Assembly: GCA_017476575.1 (NCBI GenBank)
Contig: JAFUZO010000028.1
Span: 39,169-103,168, forward strand
Reading direction: 5' to 3'
Source: Bacteroidales bacterium
GTDB lineage: Bacteria; Bacteroidota; Bacteroidia; Bacteroidales; UBA932
DNA: 64,000 nucleotides
Below, piece by piece: positions 9,278 to 18,083 of the stretch (positions are counted from its first letter, which is position 1; every line of letters begins with the position of its first letter). Position numbers and translations under genes: made by a program. The notes below the pieces were generated by a model. It was not told where the DNA came from. It saw only the letters and a program-made list of their open reading frames with translations, and ran no database searches.

Positions 9278-11230
9278 ATGAAAAGAATGACCCTTCTTCT
9301 CTGTGCCTTGCTGGCCGTCCTTTCGTGCCAGAAGGACCCTTCTTCCGGCTCCGGGACCTCTGTCTCCGACTTTTCCATCCGGGCCGCCCTTCCTTCTGGT
9401 GGCGGCAAGGCGGTCTGGCATGACGGCGACCAGATGGCCGGTTATTCCATAGCCGACGGGAAGATCCTGTCCACCTTCACTCTGGAGGCACAGGAGAGCG
9501 GCGCATCCACGGCATCTTTCAAGGCGGTTTCTTCCTTGAAGACCGGCAGCGAATACCGTTTCATCTATCCCAAGTCGGCTTCTGGACGGGCCATTGCAAC
9601 GGTGGCCTTTGCAACGGCTCCGGTCGCCCAGACGGCGCTCGCCGACGGGATTGACGACGGCGCCTTCCTGGCCTATGCCCATACGGCCGATGCGGGTGCG
9701 CCGGTGTTGTTCACGCCCGTCCTCTCCCGGGTTTCGTTCTCCCTGGCGGGGAGCAGTGCCTCCTCGGTGACGATGGCCACACTGACGGCGACCGGCGGCG
9801 AAACGCTGGCCGGTCCGGTCCGGATCCTGGAAAGCGGCGGTTCCCTGTCCGTCGCCGCCGACCCGTTCTCGAGTTCCGTGCCGACGGCCGTCACCCTTTC
9901 CGGAGCCTTCGAGGCGGGGAAGGAGTATTCTTTCTCGGTCATCCCCGGCAAGGTGGAGGAACTGGTCCTCACCCTTCGGGATGACGAAGCCCGCGTCTAC
10001 CAGCAGACCTTTGACGCGCGGACGCTGGAAGTCGGCGCCAAGACATCCCTGGGCACGTTGACCCCTGTCTTCGAGGGTTCCCACGACTGGACCGTCTATC
10101 AGCGGGCGACCCGCGAAGGCATCCATCCGCTGGTGCTGGTGTTTACACCGGAAGGCTTTACGGAAAGCCGCCGCGATGAGTATATCGACGCCTGCCGGGC
10201 AGCGGCCGACCACATCTTCTCCGTGGAGCCGTTCAAGCATTTCCAGGACTATTTCTCCGTCTACATCGGCTGGGAGGCCGCCAAGGTCCAAGGGGTCGGA
10301 AGCCCGTGGAACGTCCCGCTCTACACCGATGCCAACGGCAACAAGTCCTTCAATTCGATGGGCCAGAACGGCCGGGATGTGGTCTATTCCTGGATTGCGG
10401 AACGTTGCCCTGAGGTGATGTCCGGGCGGACGTCGCTGAACGATGTGGGCGTAATCATGCTGATCGATACGAAGGACGAGGACGTCGGTGCCGTCTGCGA
10501 CTGGGATATCTCGGCAGAACAGATGGGCCGCTTCGTCGCGCTGGTCTCCTACGCGCCGGGCAAGGTCTACGGGAGCCAGCCGGCCGGCAAGATTCCGCAG
10601 ACCTATGGCGCCACCGGTGTCGGCCGGTACGAGGGTGGCGACGGCGGTACGACCGTCACCCTGACCAACGCCGAACTGGAGGAACTGGGGTACAAGACCA
10701 CCTACGGCTCGACCCGCGCCTACCTGAATGATTACCGGGGAACCATCTTGCATGAGGGCATGGGACATGGATTCACTCACTTGATGGATGAATACTGGAT
10801 TTACTACAACCCGGGCTATACCTATCCGGACGGGCACTGGTACACGAACCTCACCACGGCGTACCATACCCTGTCCTTCCCTGCCGGCCTGAACCTGTCT
10901 CCCTCTTTGTCGGATGCCCCGTGGCGCAACCTCATGTCCATGCGGAGCGAACTGATTGCCAAGGACCAGCGGTATGAGCGGATTTCTGCCTGTCAAGGCG
11001 GTCTGGTACAATATATGTGGGGAATCTGGCGGCCGGAGCGGGTGTCCGTGATGATGGACTGCCGTCCCTACTTCTCCACCTGGCAGCGCGCGCTGGTGTA
11101 CCAGCGGATCATGCGTTCGTCCGGCGAGAATCCCTCCTGCGATGTCCGGAACAACGAGGCGGACCTCCGCGCGTACATGGACATCGACCTGATGATCGGC
11201 GGCATCAACGACCCCGTCCGTGACAATTGA
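9278..11230 (+). CDS. M64 (IgA peptidase-type) metallopeptidase lipoprotein, copy 2
   Basis: This is a paralogue of the preceding gene, 650 residues, with lipobox AVLSC. It repeats the architecture: a fimbrillin-like N-terminal region (WHDGDQMAGYSIADG, YRFIYPKSA, TPVLSRVSFSLAG) and an M64 domain with HPLVLVFTPEGFTES and HEGMGHGFTHLMDEYW (His492, Glu493, His497). The shared C-terminal phrase RPYFSTWQRALVYQRIMRSSGE is nearly identical in both copies, which marks a tandem duplication. Extra residues around YYNPGYTYPDGHWYTN suggest a different substrate pocket. As a lipoprotein it should sit in the outer membrane next to SusCD. Activity and substrate are inferred from family only. Confidence 0.88.
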   Translation: MKRMTLLLCALLAVLSCQKDPSSGSGTSVSDFSIRAALPSGGGKAVWHDGDQMAGYSIADGKILSTFTLEAQESGASTASFKAVSSLKTGSEYRFIYPKSASGRAIATVAFATAPVAQTALADGIDDGAFLAYAHTADAGAPVLFTPVLSRVSFSLAGSSASSVTMATLTATGGETLAGPVRILESGGSLSVAADPFSSSVPTAVTLSGAFEAGKEYSFSVIPGKVEELVLTLRDDEARVYQQTFDARTLEVGAKTSLGTLTPVFEGSHDWTVYQRATREGIHPLVLVFTPEGFTESRRDEYIDACRAAADHIFSVEPFKHFQDYFSVYIGWEAAKVQGVGSPWNVPLYTDANGNKSFNSMGQNGRDVVYSWIAERCPEVMSGRTSLNDVGVIMLIDTKDEDVGAVCDWDISAEQMGRFVALVSYAPGKVYGSQPAGKIPQTYGATGVGRYEGGDGGTTVTLTNAELEELGYKTTYGSTRAYLNDYRGTILHEGMGHGFTHLMDEYWIYYNPGYTYPDGHWYTNLTTAYHTLSFPAGLNLSPSLSDAPWRNLMSMRSELIAKDQRYERISACQGGLVQYMWGIWRPERVSVMMDCRPYFSTWQRALVYQRIMRSSGENPSCDVRNNEADLRAYMDIDLMIGGINDPVRDN

Positions 11231-11241
11231 AACATAAGACC

Positions 11242-11313
11242 ATGAAAAATCGTATTTTCTTCGCCATCGCGGCCTTGGCCCTCCTTCTCCCGGGAACGAG
11301 GCGGCGGTCGTGA
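11242..11313 (+). pseudogene. stranded signal-peptide remnant (23 codons)
   Basis: Eleven bases after the second M64 gene, an ATG opens MKNRIFFAIAALALLLPG, a clean Bacteroidales signal peptide, then TRRRS and a stop. Nothing downstream in any frame resumes a protein before 11409. It reads as the 5' end of a third secreted-protein gene whose body was lost at about 11300. It is too short to be a functional lipoprotein as it stands. Confidence 0.5.
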
Positions 11314-11408
11314 ATCCGCTGGAGGGAACCGGTTATCGCCGGTAGTCATGCAGCCTCTTTCCGGTTGACAAATCCACATGCATTGGCGAGAACAACAAAC
11401 CAGATTCT

Positions 11409-13544
11409 ATGTTCAGAAAAGTATTGATTGCAAGGATTCTGTTTTTGACGATTGCGTCTTTTTCATGTACGGTCGCCGGTCATGCCCGGCAGCCAGGCCG
11501 GATCAAAGTGTCGTGCATAGGAGACAGTATCACCTACGGGATGAACCTTGAGGACAGGGAGAGGGACAGTTACCCTTCCAGGCTTCAGGCTCTCCTGGGA
11601 GATGACTACGAGGTTGAAAACTTCGGCAAGTCAGGGACAACCCTGCTTCGCCATGGTCACAGACCCTACTTCGAGCAGGAAGAAATGCACAAGGCTCTGG
11701 ATTTCGCCGGTGACATAGTTGTCATACACCTGGGGATCAATGACACGGACCCACGCAACTGGCCGTTCTTTCAGGAAGAGTTTGTCGGTGATTATCTTGC
11801 CTTGATCGATACGCTCAGGTGTGTAAATCCCGCAGCGCGTTTTTACGTATGTCGGATGACCCCTATCGGGAACGGTCATCCACGTTTCATTTCTGGAACG
11901 AAAGTTTGGCACACGCAGATTCAGCGTGCGATTGAAACGGTTGCGGCAGTTTCCGGAGCCACTCTCGTAGATCTTTACGAGCCCCTCCACAATTATCCGT
12001 GGCTGCTTCCCGACAATGTACATCCCTCGGCTGAAGGAGCGATGATGATCGCCACCAAGGTCTATCAGTCCATAACGGGAGATTTTGGGGGCCTGGACAT
12101 GTCCCCGCTCTACTCCGACAACATGGTTCTTCCGCGCGACAGGGAATTTACCATCCATGGGATGTCGAATCCCGGTGAAGAGGTTATCGTATACGTATGT
12201 GGAAGGCAGTTCAAAGGCCGGACCGGAGACAACGGGCGATGGAGTATCGTCATGGGACCATTCCCGGCTTCGCAAGGCAAATCCATGTCTGTCAGGACGA
12301 AGAACCGGAAACTCGACTTCAAGGACGTGGCTTTTGGAGAAATATGGCTGTGCAGCGGACAATCCAACATGGAATTTGAGCAGGGCTTCTGCTCCACTGC
12401 AGGCGACAGCGACAAGTCTGCCGATTCCGGGCTCCGCCTCTTTGACATGAAGTGCAGATGGCGCACTGATGATGTGCAATGGCCCGTAGCGGCGCTGGAT
12501 TCGGTCGCTCACTTGCAGTACATGCGCCCGGCTGCCTGGAGGGAGGCCGTGCCGGAGACGGTAAGGCGCTTTTCTGCGGTCGGTTATTATTTCGGCCGGG
12601 CTTTGAGAGACTCGCTGGGCGTTCCCGTTGGATTGATCTGCAATGCTGTGGGAGGCTCTACTGCTGAAAGTTGGATTTCAAGGGAAATCCTGGAAAACGA
12701 GTTTCCTGCCATCCTTGACAACTGGCTTGACAATGATTTGGTGATGTCATGGGCCCGGTCGAGGGCCAGGAAGAACCTGTCTGCTTCGGGCACTCATAGA
12801 AGGCATCCTTATGAGCCGAGTTACCTCCACGAGGCCGCTATCATTCCCCTAGAGGATTTTCCTGTAAACGGCGTGATATGGTATCAATGAGAATCTAACG
12901 CGGACAGGATTGAAGTCCACGAGAAGTTGTTCCCTCTGCTTGTGGATTCATTCAGGGAGGCTTTCGGTCCCGTCAGTTTCCACTTTGCCCAACTATCGTC
13001 GCTCGACAGGAAGAGTTGGCCGCTCATGCGGGATTCGCAACGGAGGTTACTGGGATGCCGGGACCGTCTTACCATGACTGTCACATCCGACCTGGGCGAC
13101 TCCCTTGATGTCCATTACAAGAACAAGAGACCTGTCGGGGAAAGGTTCGCCTTGGCTGCCCTGGCAAAGGACTACGGGCGTGAGGACCTTGAGTATTCCG
13201 GGCCATTGGCTGACAGGGCCTTCCTTGAATCTCCTTCGTTGTTGAGAATCACTTTTACACATTCCGCCGGACTAAAAGCAGCCCCGAACACCGGCAACAG
13301 AATCTCCGGATTCGAAGTTCTCGACATGGCGACCGGATTGTTTACGGAAGTGGACGCCTGGGCGGACGGAGAAAGCGTTATAGCCGATGTCTCTACCATT
13401 TCCCGGCCCACCGCCGTGCGCTACGGTTGGAAACCTTTTTCGCGGGCAAACCTTGTTAACGATGCGGACCTGCCGGCATCTACATTCCGTGTGGATATCG
13501 GGTGTCCGCCGCCAAGAACGCCCTCGGGCAGGACTCCTTTATGA
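11409..13544 (+). pseudogene. GDSL esterase + sialate O-acetylesterase fusion, interrupted by in-frame TGA
   Basis: One continuous frame of 712 codons encodes a secreted esterase broken once by TGA at 12888-12890. Residues 1-25 are a signal peptide. Residues about 33-225 are an SGNH/GDSL domain with GDSIT (Ser40), GKSGTT, LGINDT and DNVHPSAEG, so its full catalytic set is present. A sialate O-acetylesterase (SASA) domain follows with CSGQSNMEF. The stop falls in VIWYQ-stop-ESN, where the family has WYQGESN, so a Gly GGA has become TGA. After it the same frame gives RDSQRRLL, SDLGDSLDVH and VRYGWKPFSRANLVN, all normal family blocks. A truncated product would retain the whole SGNH domain. AGG and ATA codons are common here but rare in neighbours, which suggests transfer. 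Confidence 0.85.
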
Positions 13545-13595
13545 GGGTTCCCAGGCACACATGACCTTCCAAGCCGTTAAATTCCTTGACATACA

Positions 13596-14843
13596 ATGAA
13601 TACAAAAATACAAAAAATCTATCCCTGGATCGTGGTGGGCCTCCTTTCCATGGTGGCGTTCCTGAACTATCTGGACCGGCAGATGCTGTCGACGATGCAG
13701 GCGGCCATCGGTGTGGACATCGCCGAACTCCAGCAGGCGCAGAATTTCGGGCGCCTGATGGCCATCTTCCTGTGGGTCTATGCCGTCGTGAGCCCGTTCG
13801 CGGGCAGTGTCGCCGACCGGCTGAACCGGAAATGGCTGATTGTCGGGTCGCTCGGTGTGTGGTCGCTGGTGATGCTCCTGATGGGGCATTGCCACTCCTT
13901 CACACAGATGTACTGGCTGCGCGGCCTCATGGGGGTGAGCGAGGCGCTGTACATTCCCTCCGCCTTGTCGCTCATCGCCGACTACCATGCGGGGAAGAGC
14001 CGTTCCCTGGCGGTGGGGCTCCACATGACCGGCCTCTACCTGGGGCAGGCGGTCGGGGGGTTCGGCGCCATCTTCGCTTCGGCCCTGTCGTGGCGGATGA
14101 CCTTCCACTGGTTCGGCATCATCGGCGTGGCCTATGCTTTCGTCCTGATGCTCTGCCTGCGGGAGAAGCGCGCTGATTCCGGGCTTGTCTCTCCGGACAG
14201 GACCGGCGAAGCCACGGCCGGAGCCGGGAAATCCCCCGGTCTCCTGCGCTCCTTCGGCCTCATCTTCTCCAATGTCGCTTTCTGGGTCATCCTGTTCTTC
14301 TTTGCCTCCACCTCCCTTCCGGGCTGGGCGACAAAGAACTGGCTGCCGACCCTGTTCGCCCAGCATATCGGCGGCGGCATGAATGTAGCGGGCCCGGTTG
14401 CGACGATAACCATCGCTTTCGCGTCGTTCGTCGGCGTAATGATCGGCGGTCCGCTCTCCGACCGGTGGGTGAAACGCAATCTGCGTGGCCGCATCTATAC
14501 CAGCGCCATCGGCCTCGGTATGATGATTCCGGCCTTGGTGCTGATGGGGCTCGGCCACGGCGTGGCGGCGGCCGTCGCCTCCGGTCTGCTCTTCGGCCTG
14601 GGCTACGGCATGTTCGACACCAACAACATGCCCATCCTCTGTCAGTTCGTGCCGTCCCGGCTGCGGGCTACCGCCTACGGGCTGATGAACATGGTCGGCG
14701 TGGCGATGGGCGCCCTCTGCACCCAACTGCTCGGGCGCATCCCGAATCTCGGCCTGTCGTTCGCCCTCCTCGGCGGCATCACCGCCCTCGCCCTGGTCCT
14801 CCAACTCACCATCCTCCGCCCCACGACCGACGACATGCACTGA
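13596..14843 (+). CDS. MFS transporter, ACS-like family
   Basis: This is an inner-membrane major facilitator of 415 residues with about 12 hydrophobic segments. The first helix and loop read VVGLLSMVAFLNYLDRQMLSTM and the loop between helices 2 and 3 has GSVADRLNRKW, the MFS motif. A second copy of the motif, GPLSDRWVKRNLRGR, lies in the C-terminal half. The NYLDR start is common in anion:cation symporters that carry organic acids such as hexuronates and sialic acid. The gene follows the acetylesterase by 51 nt, so import of the deacetylated sugar acid is a reasonable guess, but substrate cannot be read from sequence. Its codon use matches the GC-rich host. Confidence 0.85.
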   Translation: MNTKIQKIYPWIVVGLLSMVAFLNYLDRQMLSTMQAAIGVDIAELQQAQNFGRLMAIFLWVYAVVSPFAGSVADRLNRKWLIVGSLGVWSLVMLLMGHCHSFTQMYWLRGLMGVSEALYIPSALSLIADYHAGKSRSLAVGLHMTGLYLGQAVGGFGAIFASALSWRMTFHWFGIIGVAYAFVLMLCLREKRADSGLVSPDRTGEATAGAGKSPGLLRSFGLIFSNVAFWVILFFFASTSLPGWATKNWLPTLFAQHIGGGMNVAGPVATITIAFASFVGVMIGGPLSDRWVKRNLRGRIYTSAIGLGMMIPALVLMGLGHGVAAAVASGLLFGLGYGMFDTNNMPILCQFVPSRLRATAYGLMNMVGVAMGALCTQLLGRIPNLGLSFALLGGITALALVLQLTILRPTTDDMH

Positions 14844-14951
14844 CCCTCTCTGGCCCCGCTGGTAAGATTCTTTGAACCCCTGCCTTGCGGATATCAAGGC
14901 CTGTATTCCCGGTCGAGAGGTCGGGAGCCCGCCCTTCTCGCTTTGTTCGGA

Positions 14952-15497
14952 CTACGCTTCCGTCGACCCCAGTTGCCGCTTGATGAGTATCCGTTTCAAG
15001 TCGGGACCGTATGCATATTCCCCGACGTCGAGGGTGTCCAGCAGGTAGAGGTCGCGCCCCTTGAAGAGGGTGGTTTCTTCGGCCTGGGACCGGATGGCAC
15101 GCACCTTGTCCAGCGATTCTTTCGGGACGATCAGGTGGCAGGGGATGATGTATGCGACCGGGTTGACGGCCACGGCATGGGCGACGGCCCGGACGCCGGA
15201 CGGATTGCCGCATTGTACGGCGAGTTCCGTGTAGCTGTACAGGTTCGGCGTCAGCCTGTACAGGGTCTCCCACACGTGTCGCTGGAATTTCGTGCCGAAA
15301 AGGCGCAGGTCCTCCCAGCGGAGCGTCCCGGCGAGCACAACCAGCTCGTCGGTCGAGACTTTCCGGGTCGTCACCCGATCTACCGACCGGGGCGGAAATG
15401 TGGCCACCAGGGCGGCAATCCGGGCAAAGTGCCCGTAATCAGCAGAAACCGATGCGACCTGGCCGTCGATCTCCGTGACAATCCATTGCGTATCCAT
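14952..15497 (-). CDS. ogt: methylated-DNA--protein-cysteine methyltransferase
   Basis: This is a suicide repair enzyme that moves the methyl group from O6-methylguanine to its own cysteine. The 181-residue protein has the family block FGTKFQRHVWETLYRL, then YSYTELA, and the active site NPVAYIIPCHLIVPKES with the acceptor Cys at about residue 120. The helix that precedes it, VRAVAHAVAVNP, matches the DNA-binding recognition helix. I chose the ATG at 15497; an in-frame start 21 nt upstream adds only MRKTCSA. It stands alone between the convergent MFS gene and the codB unit. Confidence 0.9.
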   Translation of the reverse strand: MDTQWIVTEIDGQVASVSADYGHFARIAALVATFPPRSVDRVTTRKVSTDELVVLAGTLRWEDLRLFGTKFQRHVWETLYRLTPNLYSYTELAVQCGNPSGVRAVAHAVAVNPVAYIIPCHLIVPKESLDKVRAIRSQAEETTLFKGRDLYLLDTLDVGEYAYGPDLKRILIKRQLGSTEA

Positions 15498-15629
15498 AGC
15501 AGAGCAGGTTTTCCGCAAGATACGAAAAAAAACAGAAACGTGAGAGATAAACTCCGAAAAATCAACAGATTATAAAGATTCCTCTCCGCGATTTGCAGAG
15601 AGGAAAACAGATAAGTATATGAAGGTCAA

Positions 15630-16883
15630 TTACTTGCCGCTTACCTTCTGGCCGATGTAGTAGCATGCGGCGGCGACGGCCATGCCGTTGATGGCCGGGA
15701 AGCCCCAGTGCACCAGGTTGGCGACAACAGCACCCGCGACTACGCCGGCGACGGCCCACCAGTCGACCTTCTTCTCGGGGAGCGTCCCGTCAAGGTAGGC
15801 GGAACGGTGGGTGAAGTAGCTGATGATGAGGATGATGCCGACCGGTGGCAGGGTGCAGTTCAGCACGTTGAGCCAGCCGCAGAAGTTCCAGTAGAGCCAG
15901 ACGGCCGTGACCGTTCCGATGACGCCGGAGATAAGGACCATCGCCTTCTTTGAGATGCCGAAGATGTTGGACAGGCCGAGGCCGGCGGTGTAGAGGGCGT
16001 TGTCGTTGGTGGTCCAGATGTTCAGGCCGAGGACCAGGACGGCGAGGTAGAAGAGGTTGAGGTTGAGCATGACCTCGAAGATGTCGTTCCCGCCCACATA
16101 GATGCTGGAGACGGCACCGAAGCAGAACATCAGGCTGTTGCCGATGAAGAAGGCGATGATGGTGGTGACAAGGCCGATGCGTCCGCTCTTGGCGAACCGG
16201 GTGAAGTTCGGCGTCGCCGTACCGCCCGAGACGAAGCTGCCGACCACGAGGCCTGCTCCAGCGATGACCCCGAGGTTCTTCGCGCCGATGGAGAACTGCT
16301 GCACCAGACCCGCATCCCCGCGGTGGATGGCCATCACCATGGCGACGGTGCCGAGGATGGCGACTGCCGGGACGGCGATGTAGCTCACGATGGTCAGGCT
16401 CTTGATGCCGAAATAGGCGCTGGCCGTCATCAGGACACCGGCGATGCCGACCAGGAGATAGCCCTGCCACGGCATGTGGTCCGGCGTGACGTCGAGGCCC
16501 ATGAGTTCCTTGGCGACCGGGATGGCGAACATGGCGAGGCCGACCCCGAACCAGCCGATCTGGGTGAAGCTGATCATGGCGCTGGGAAGGTAGCTGCCAC
16601 GGGTGCCGAAACTCCGGCGGGCGAGCAGGTCGAGGGAGAGACCGCTCTCGGCGCCGATATAGCCGAGGGCTCCGGTGTAGGCTGCCAGGATCAGGCCGCC
16701 GACGAGGAGCGCCCAGACGAACCCCCACCAGTCGAGACCGGCGGCGAGCTGCTGCCCGACCCACATGCTGGCGGAGAAGAAGGTGAAGCCGAGCATGACC
16801 ATGAACATGCTCGTGGTGGATTTGCGCCCGGCGCGGTCGACCGGTACCGTCGTGTAATCGACATCGGTTTTGATTTTGCCCAT
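15630..16883 (-). CDS. codB: CodB-type nucleobase permease (NCS1 family)
   Basis: This integral membrane protein of 417 residues has about 12 hydrophobic helices and the features of the cytosine permease branch of NCS1: MLGFTFFSASMWVGQQL in helix 1, SFGTRGSYLPSAMISFTQIGWFGVG after helix 2, and GLNIWTTNDNALYTAGLGLSN in the middle. It should import a nucleobase with a cation. The ATG at 16883 (MGKIKTDVDY) is preferred to a TTG 9 nt earlier. It starts 12 nt after the stop of a phosphoribosyltransferase-like gene, so the two are one operon; no cytosine deaminase is nearby. The exact base is not certain. Confidence 0.85.
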   Translation of the reverse strand: MGKIKTDVDYTTVPVDRAGRKSTTSMFMVMLGFTFFSASMWVGQQLAAGLDWWGFVWALLVGGLILAAYTGALGYIGAESGLSLDLLARRSFGTRGSYLPSAMISFTQIGWFGVGLAMFAIPVAKELMGLDVTPDHMPWQGYLLVGIAGVLMTASAYFGIKSLTIVSYIAVPAVAILGTVAMVMAIHRGDAGLVQQFSIGAKNLGVIAGAGLVVGSFVSGGTATPNFTRFAKSGRIGLVTTIIAFFIGNSLMFCFGAVSSIYVGGNDIFEVMLNLNLFYLAVLVLGLNIWTTNDNALYTAGLGLSNIFGISKKAMVLISGVIGTVTAVWLYWNFCGWLNVLNCTLPPVGIILIISYFTHRSAYLDGTLPEKKVDWWAVAGVVAGAVVANLVHWGFPAINGMAVAAACYYIGQKVSGK

Positions 16884-16895
16884 ATTTGTCAAGTT

Positions 16896-17984
16896 TTAAA
16901 TGTAATGGCTGTCCAAGTCTCTGATAGAGCGGATCCGGCGCTCTGCCACCGCTTCCAGGTCGATGCTCCCGGCACGCCTGATAAGTGCCTGTTCTGCTGC
17001 CCAAAGGTCCCGGAGTCCGTCTGCGGGAAGTTCCTGGAAATGGGTGATGCCGAGCCATTCTTCAAAGTCGACGGGCCCTTCGTAGCCGAGTTTCTCCCGC
17101 ACGAGGGCGGCCGGGTCGATGCGGTCGGCCCGTTCCAGGATCCCTTCCCAGTATTCGAGCACTTCGGCGAAATGGACCGGAATCTCGTAGCGTCGGGCTC
17201 CGCCGTCATAAATGATACACTTCTCCAGCAGGGCATCCGGGTGGTTGAGAATATAGCGGCGGAAGTCCGGCGAGACGGCCCCGCCTTTCCAGCCGAAGTC
17301 GATGTCACGGACCTGGATGCCGTTCACACCGGCGTCTTCGTAGACGGTGAAGATGCCCTCGTAGAAGAAGCAGTCGAAGCCTTCGAAGCCCGGGAACAGC
17401 TCCCGGAGCCGGGCGGTCATCTCTTCCATCAGCTGGAAGGCCCGGGTGCCGCCGATGGTGAAGAACACGATGCGCCGGATGCTGCCGCCTCCCCGGTGGA
17501 ACTCTTCCACGACATGGTCCAGGCAGAGGCGCAGGGTGTCGCCGGTCGCGAAGATGTCTCCGATGGCGAGGATGCGTCCCGGGGTGGGACGGAGTTTGTC
17601 ATACTTGATGTCGAGGCCGGTGATGACATGGTCCCGGATGATGCGCTCGCAGGAGACGAAGTGCATGTCCCGCACGCGGATGCCGGTCCGGTGGCAAGCC
17701 TCTTCCAAGGGGTAGTTGAGCCCGCCCCGCAGGATGGTCAGGATATCGAAATCGCCGCTCATTCCGGACGACAACAGGAAACGGAGAGCGGCGACAGTTT
17801 CATCGAGGAGGGCGAGATAGCAGGGAAAGCCGATGACTTCAGGAAAGGCGAGAAGAGGACGGCTCCCGGGCCCGCTGAGAATGAAATACCGGTTCTGGAA
17901 CTGCGGTGCATGCAGTCCGTAGATGCTTGTTTCTTCCTGCAAGCCGACATACTGCAGGCTTGCTCCTTGCAAGAGGCTGGACAT
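16896..17984 (-). CDS. phosphoribosyltransferase-like protein coupled to codB
   Basis: The 362-residue protein carries type I PRTase features: a hydrophobic strand ending in DILTILRGGLNYPLEEA (PPi loop-like) and RILAIGDIFATGDTLRLCLDHVV (PRPP-binding-like, with an acidic GDI in place of the usual acidic pair and ATGDTL as the P-loop). It is much longer than usual PRTases of 170-220 residues; the C-terminal 150 residues (GWKGGAVSPDFRRYILNHPDALLEK and beyond) have no family I recognise. Its coupling to a CodB-type permease suggests salvage of an imported base. Substrate and activity are not established. A promoter and a small dyad lie just upstream. Confidence 0.7.
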   Translation of the reverse strand: MSSLLQGASLQYVGLQEETSIYGLHAPQFQNRYFILSGPGSRPLLAFPEVIGFPCYLALLDETVAALRFLLSSGMSGDFDILTILRGGLNYPLEEACHRTGIRVRDMHFVSCERIIRDHVITGLDIKYDKLRPTPGRILAIGDIFATGDTLRLCLDHVVEEFHRGGGSIRRIVFFTIGGTRAFQLMEEMTARLRELFPGFEGFDCFFYEGIFTVYEDAGVNGIQVRDIDFGWKGGAVSPDFRRYILNHPDALLEKCIIYDGGARRYEIPVHFAEVLEYWEGILERADRIDPAALVREKLGYEGPVDFEEWLGITHFQELPADGLRDLWAAEQALIRRAGSIDLEAVAERRIRSIRDLDSHYI

Positions 17985-17989
17985 GAAAA

Positions 17990-18022
17990 ATCCCGATTAG
18001 ATGTAACCGGGATGCAAAGATA
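17990..18022 (-). promoter_or_regulatory. promoter and leader dyad of the PRTase-codB operon
   Basis: Read on the minus strand, TATCTTTG at 18022-18015 matches the Bacteroidetes -7 box and lies 30 nt before the ATG at 17984. ATCCCG at 18013-18008 and CGGGAT at 17995-17990 form a 6-bp dyad right where transcription should start. It may be an operator or a 5' hairpin. Confidence 0.55.
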
Positions 18023-18083
18023 GGGATTTTTTTCTCCTGTCGCAAGAGGTAGGAAGGAAAAAAATCCAGGTCCTTCCTGAGGG

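Noticed and set aside
12888..12890. TGA recoded as Gly, as in some candidate phyla
   Set aside because: TGA ends many genes in this window, for example susD, dapB and uvrC, so the standard code applies.
1..14843. Standard polysaccharide utilisation locus
   Set aside because: No glycoside hydrolase or polysaccharide lyase is visible next to SusCD within the window; peptidases and an acetylesterase occupy that place. Genes upstream of base 1 could change this.
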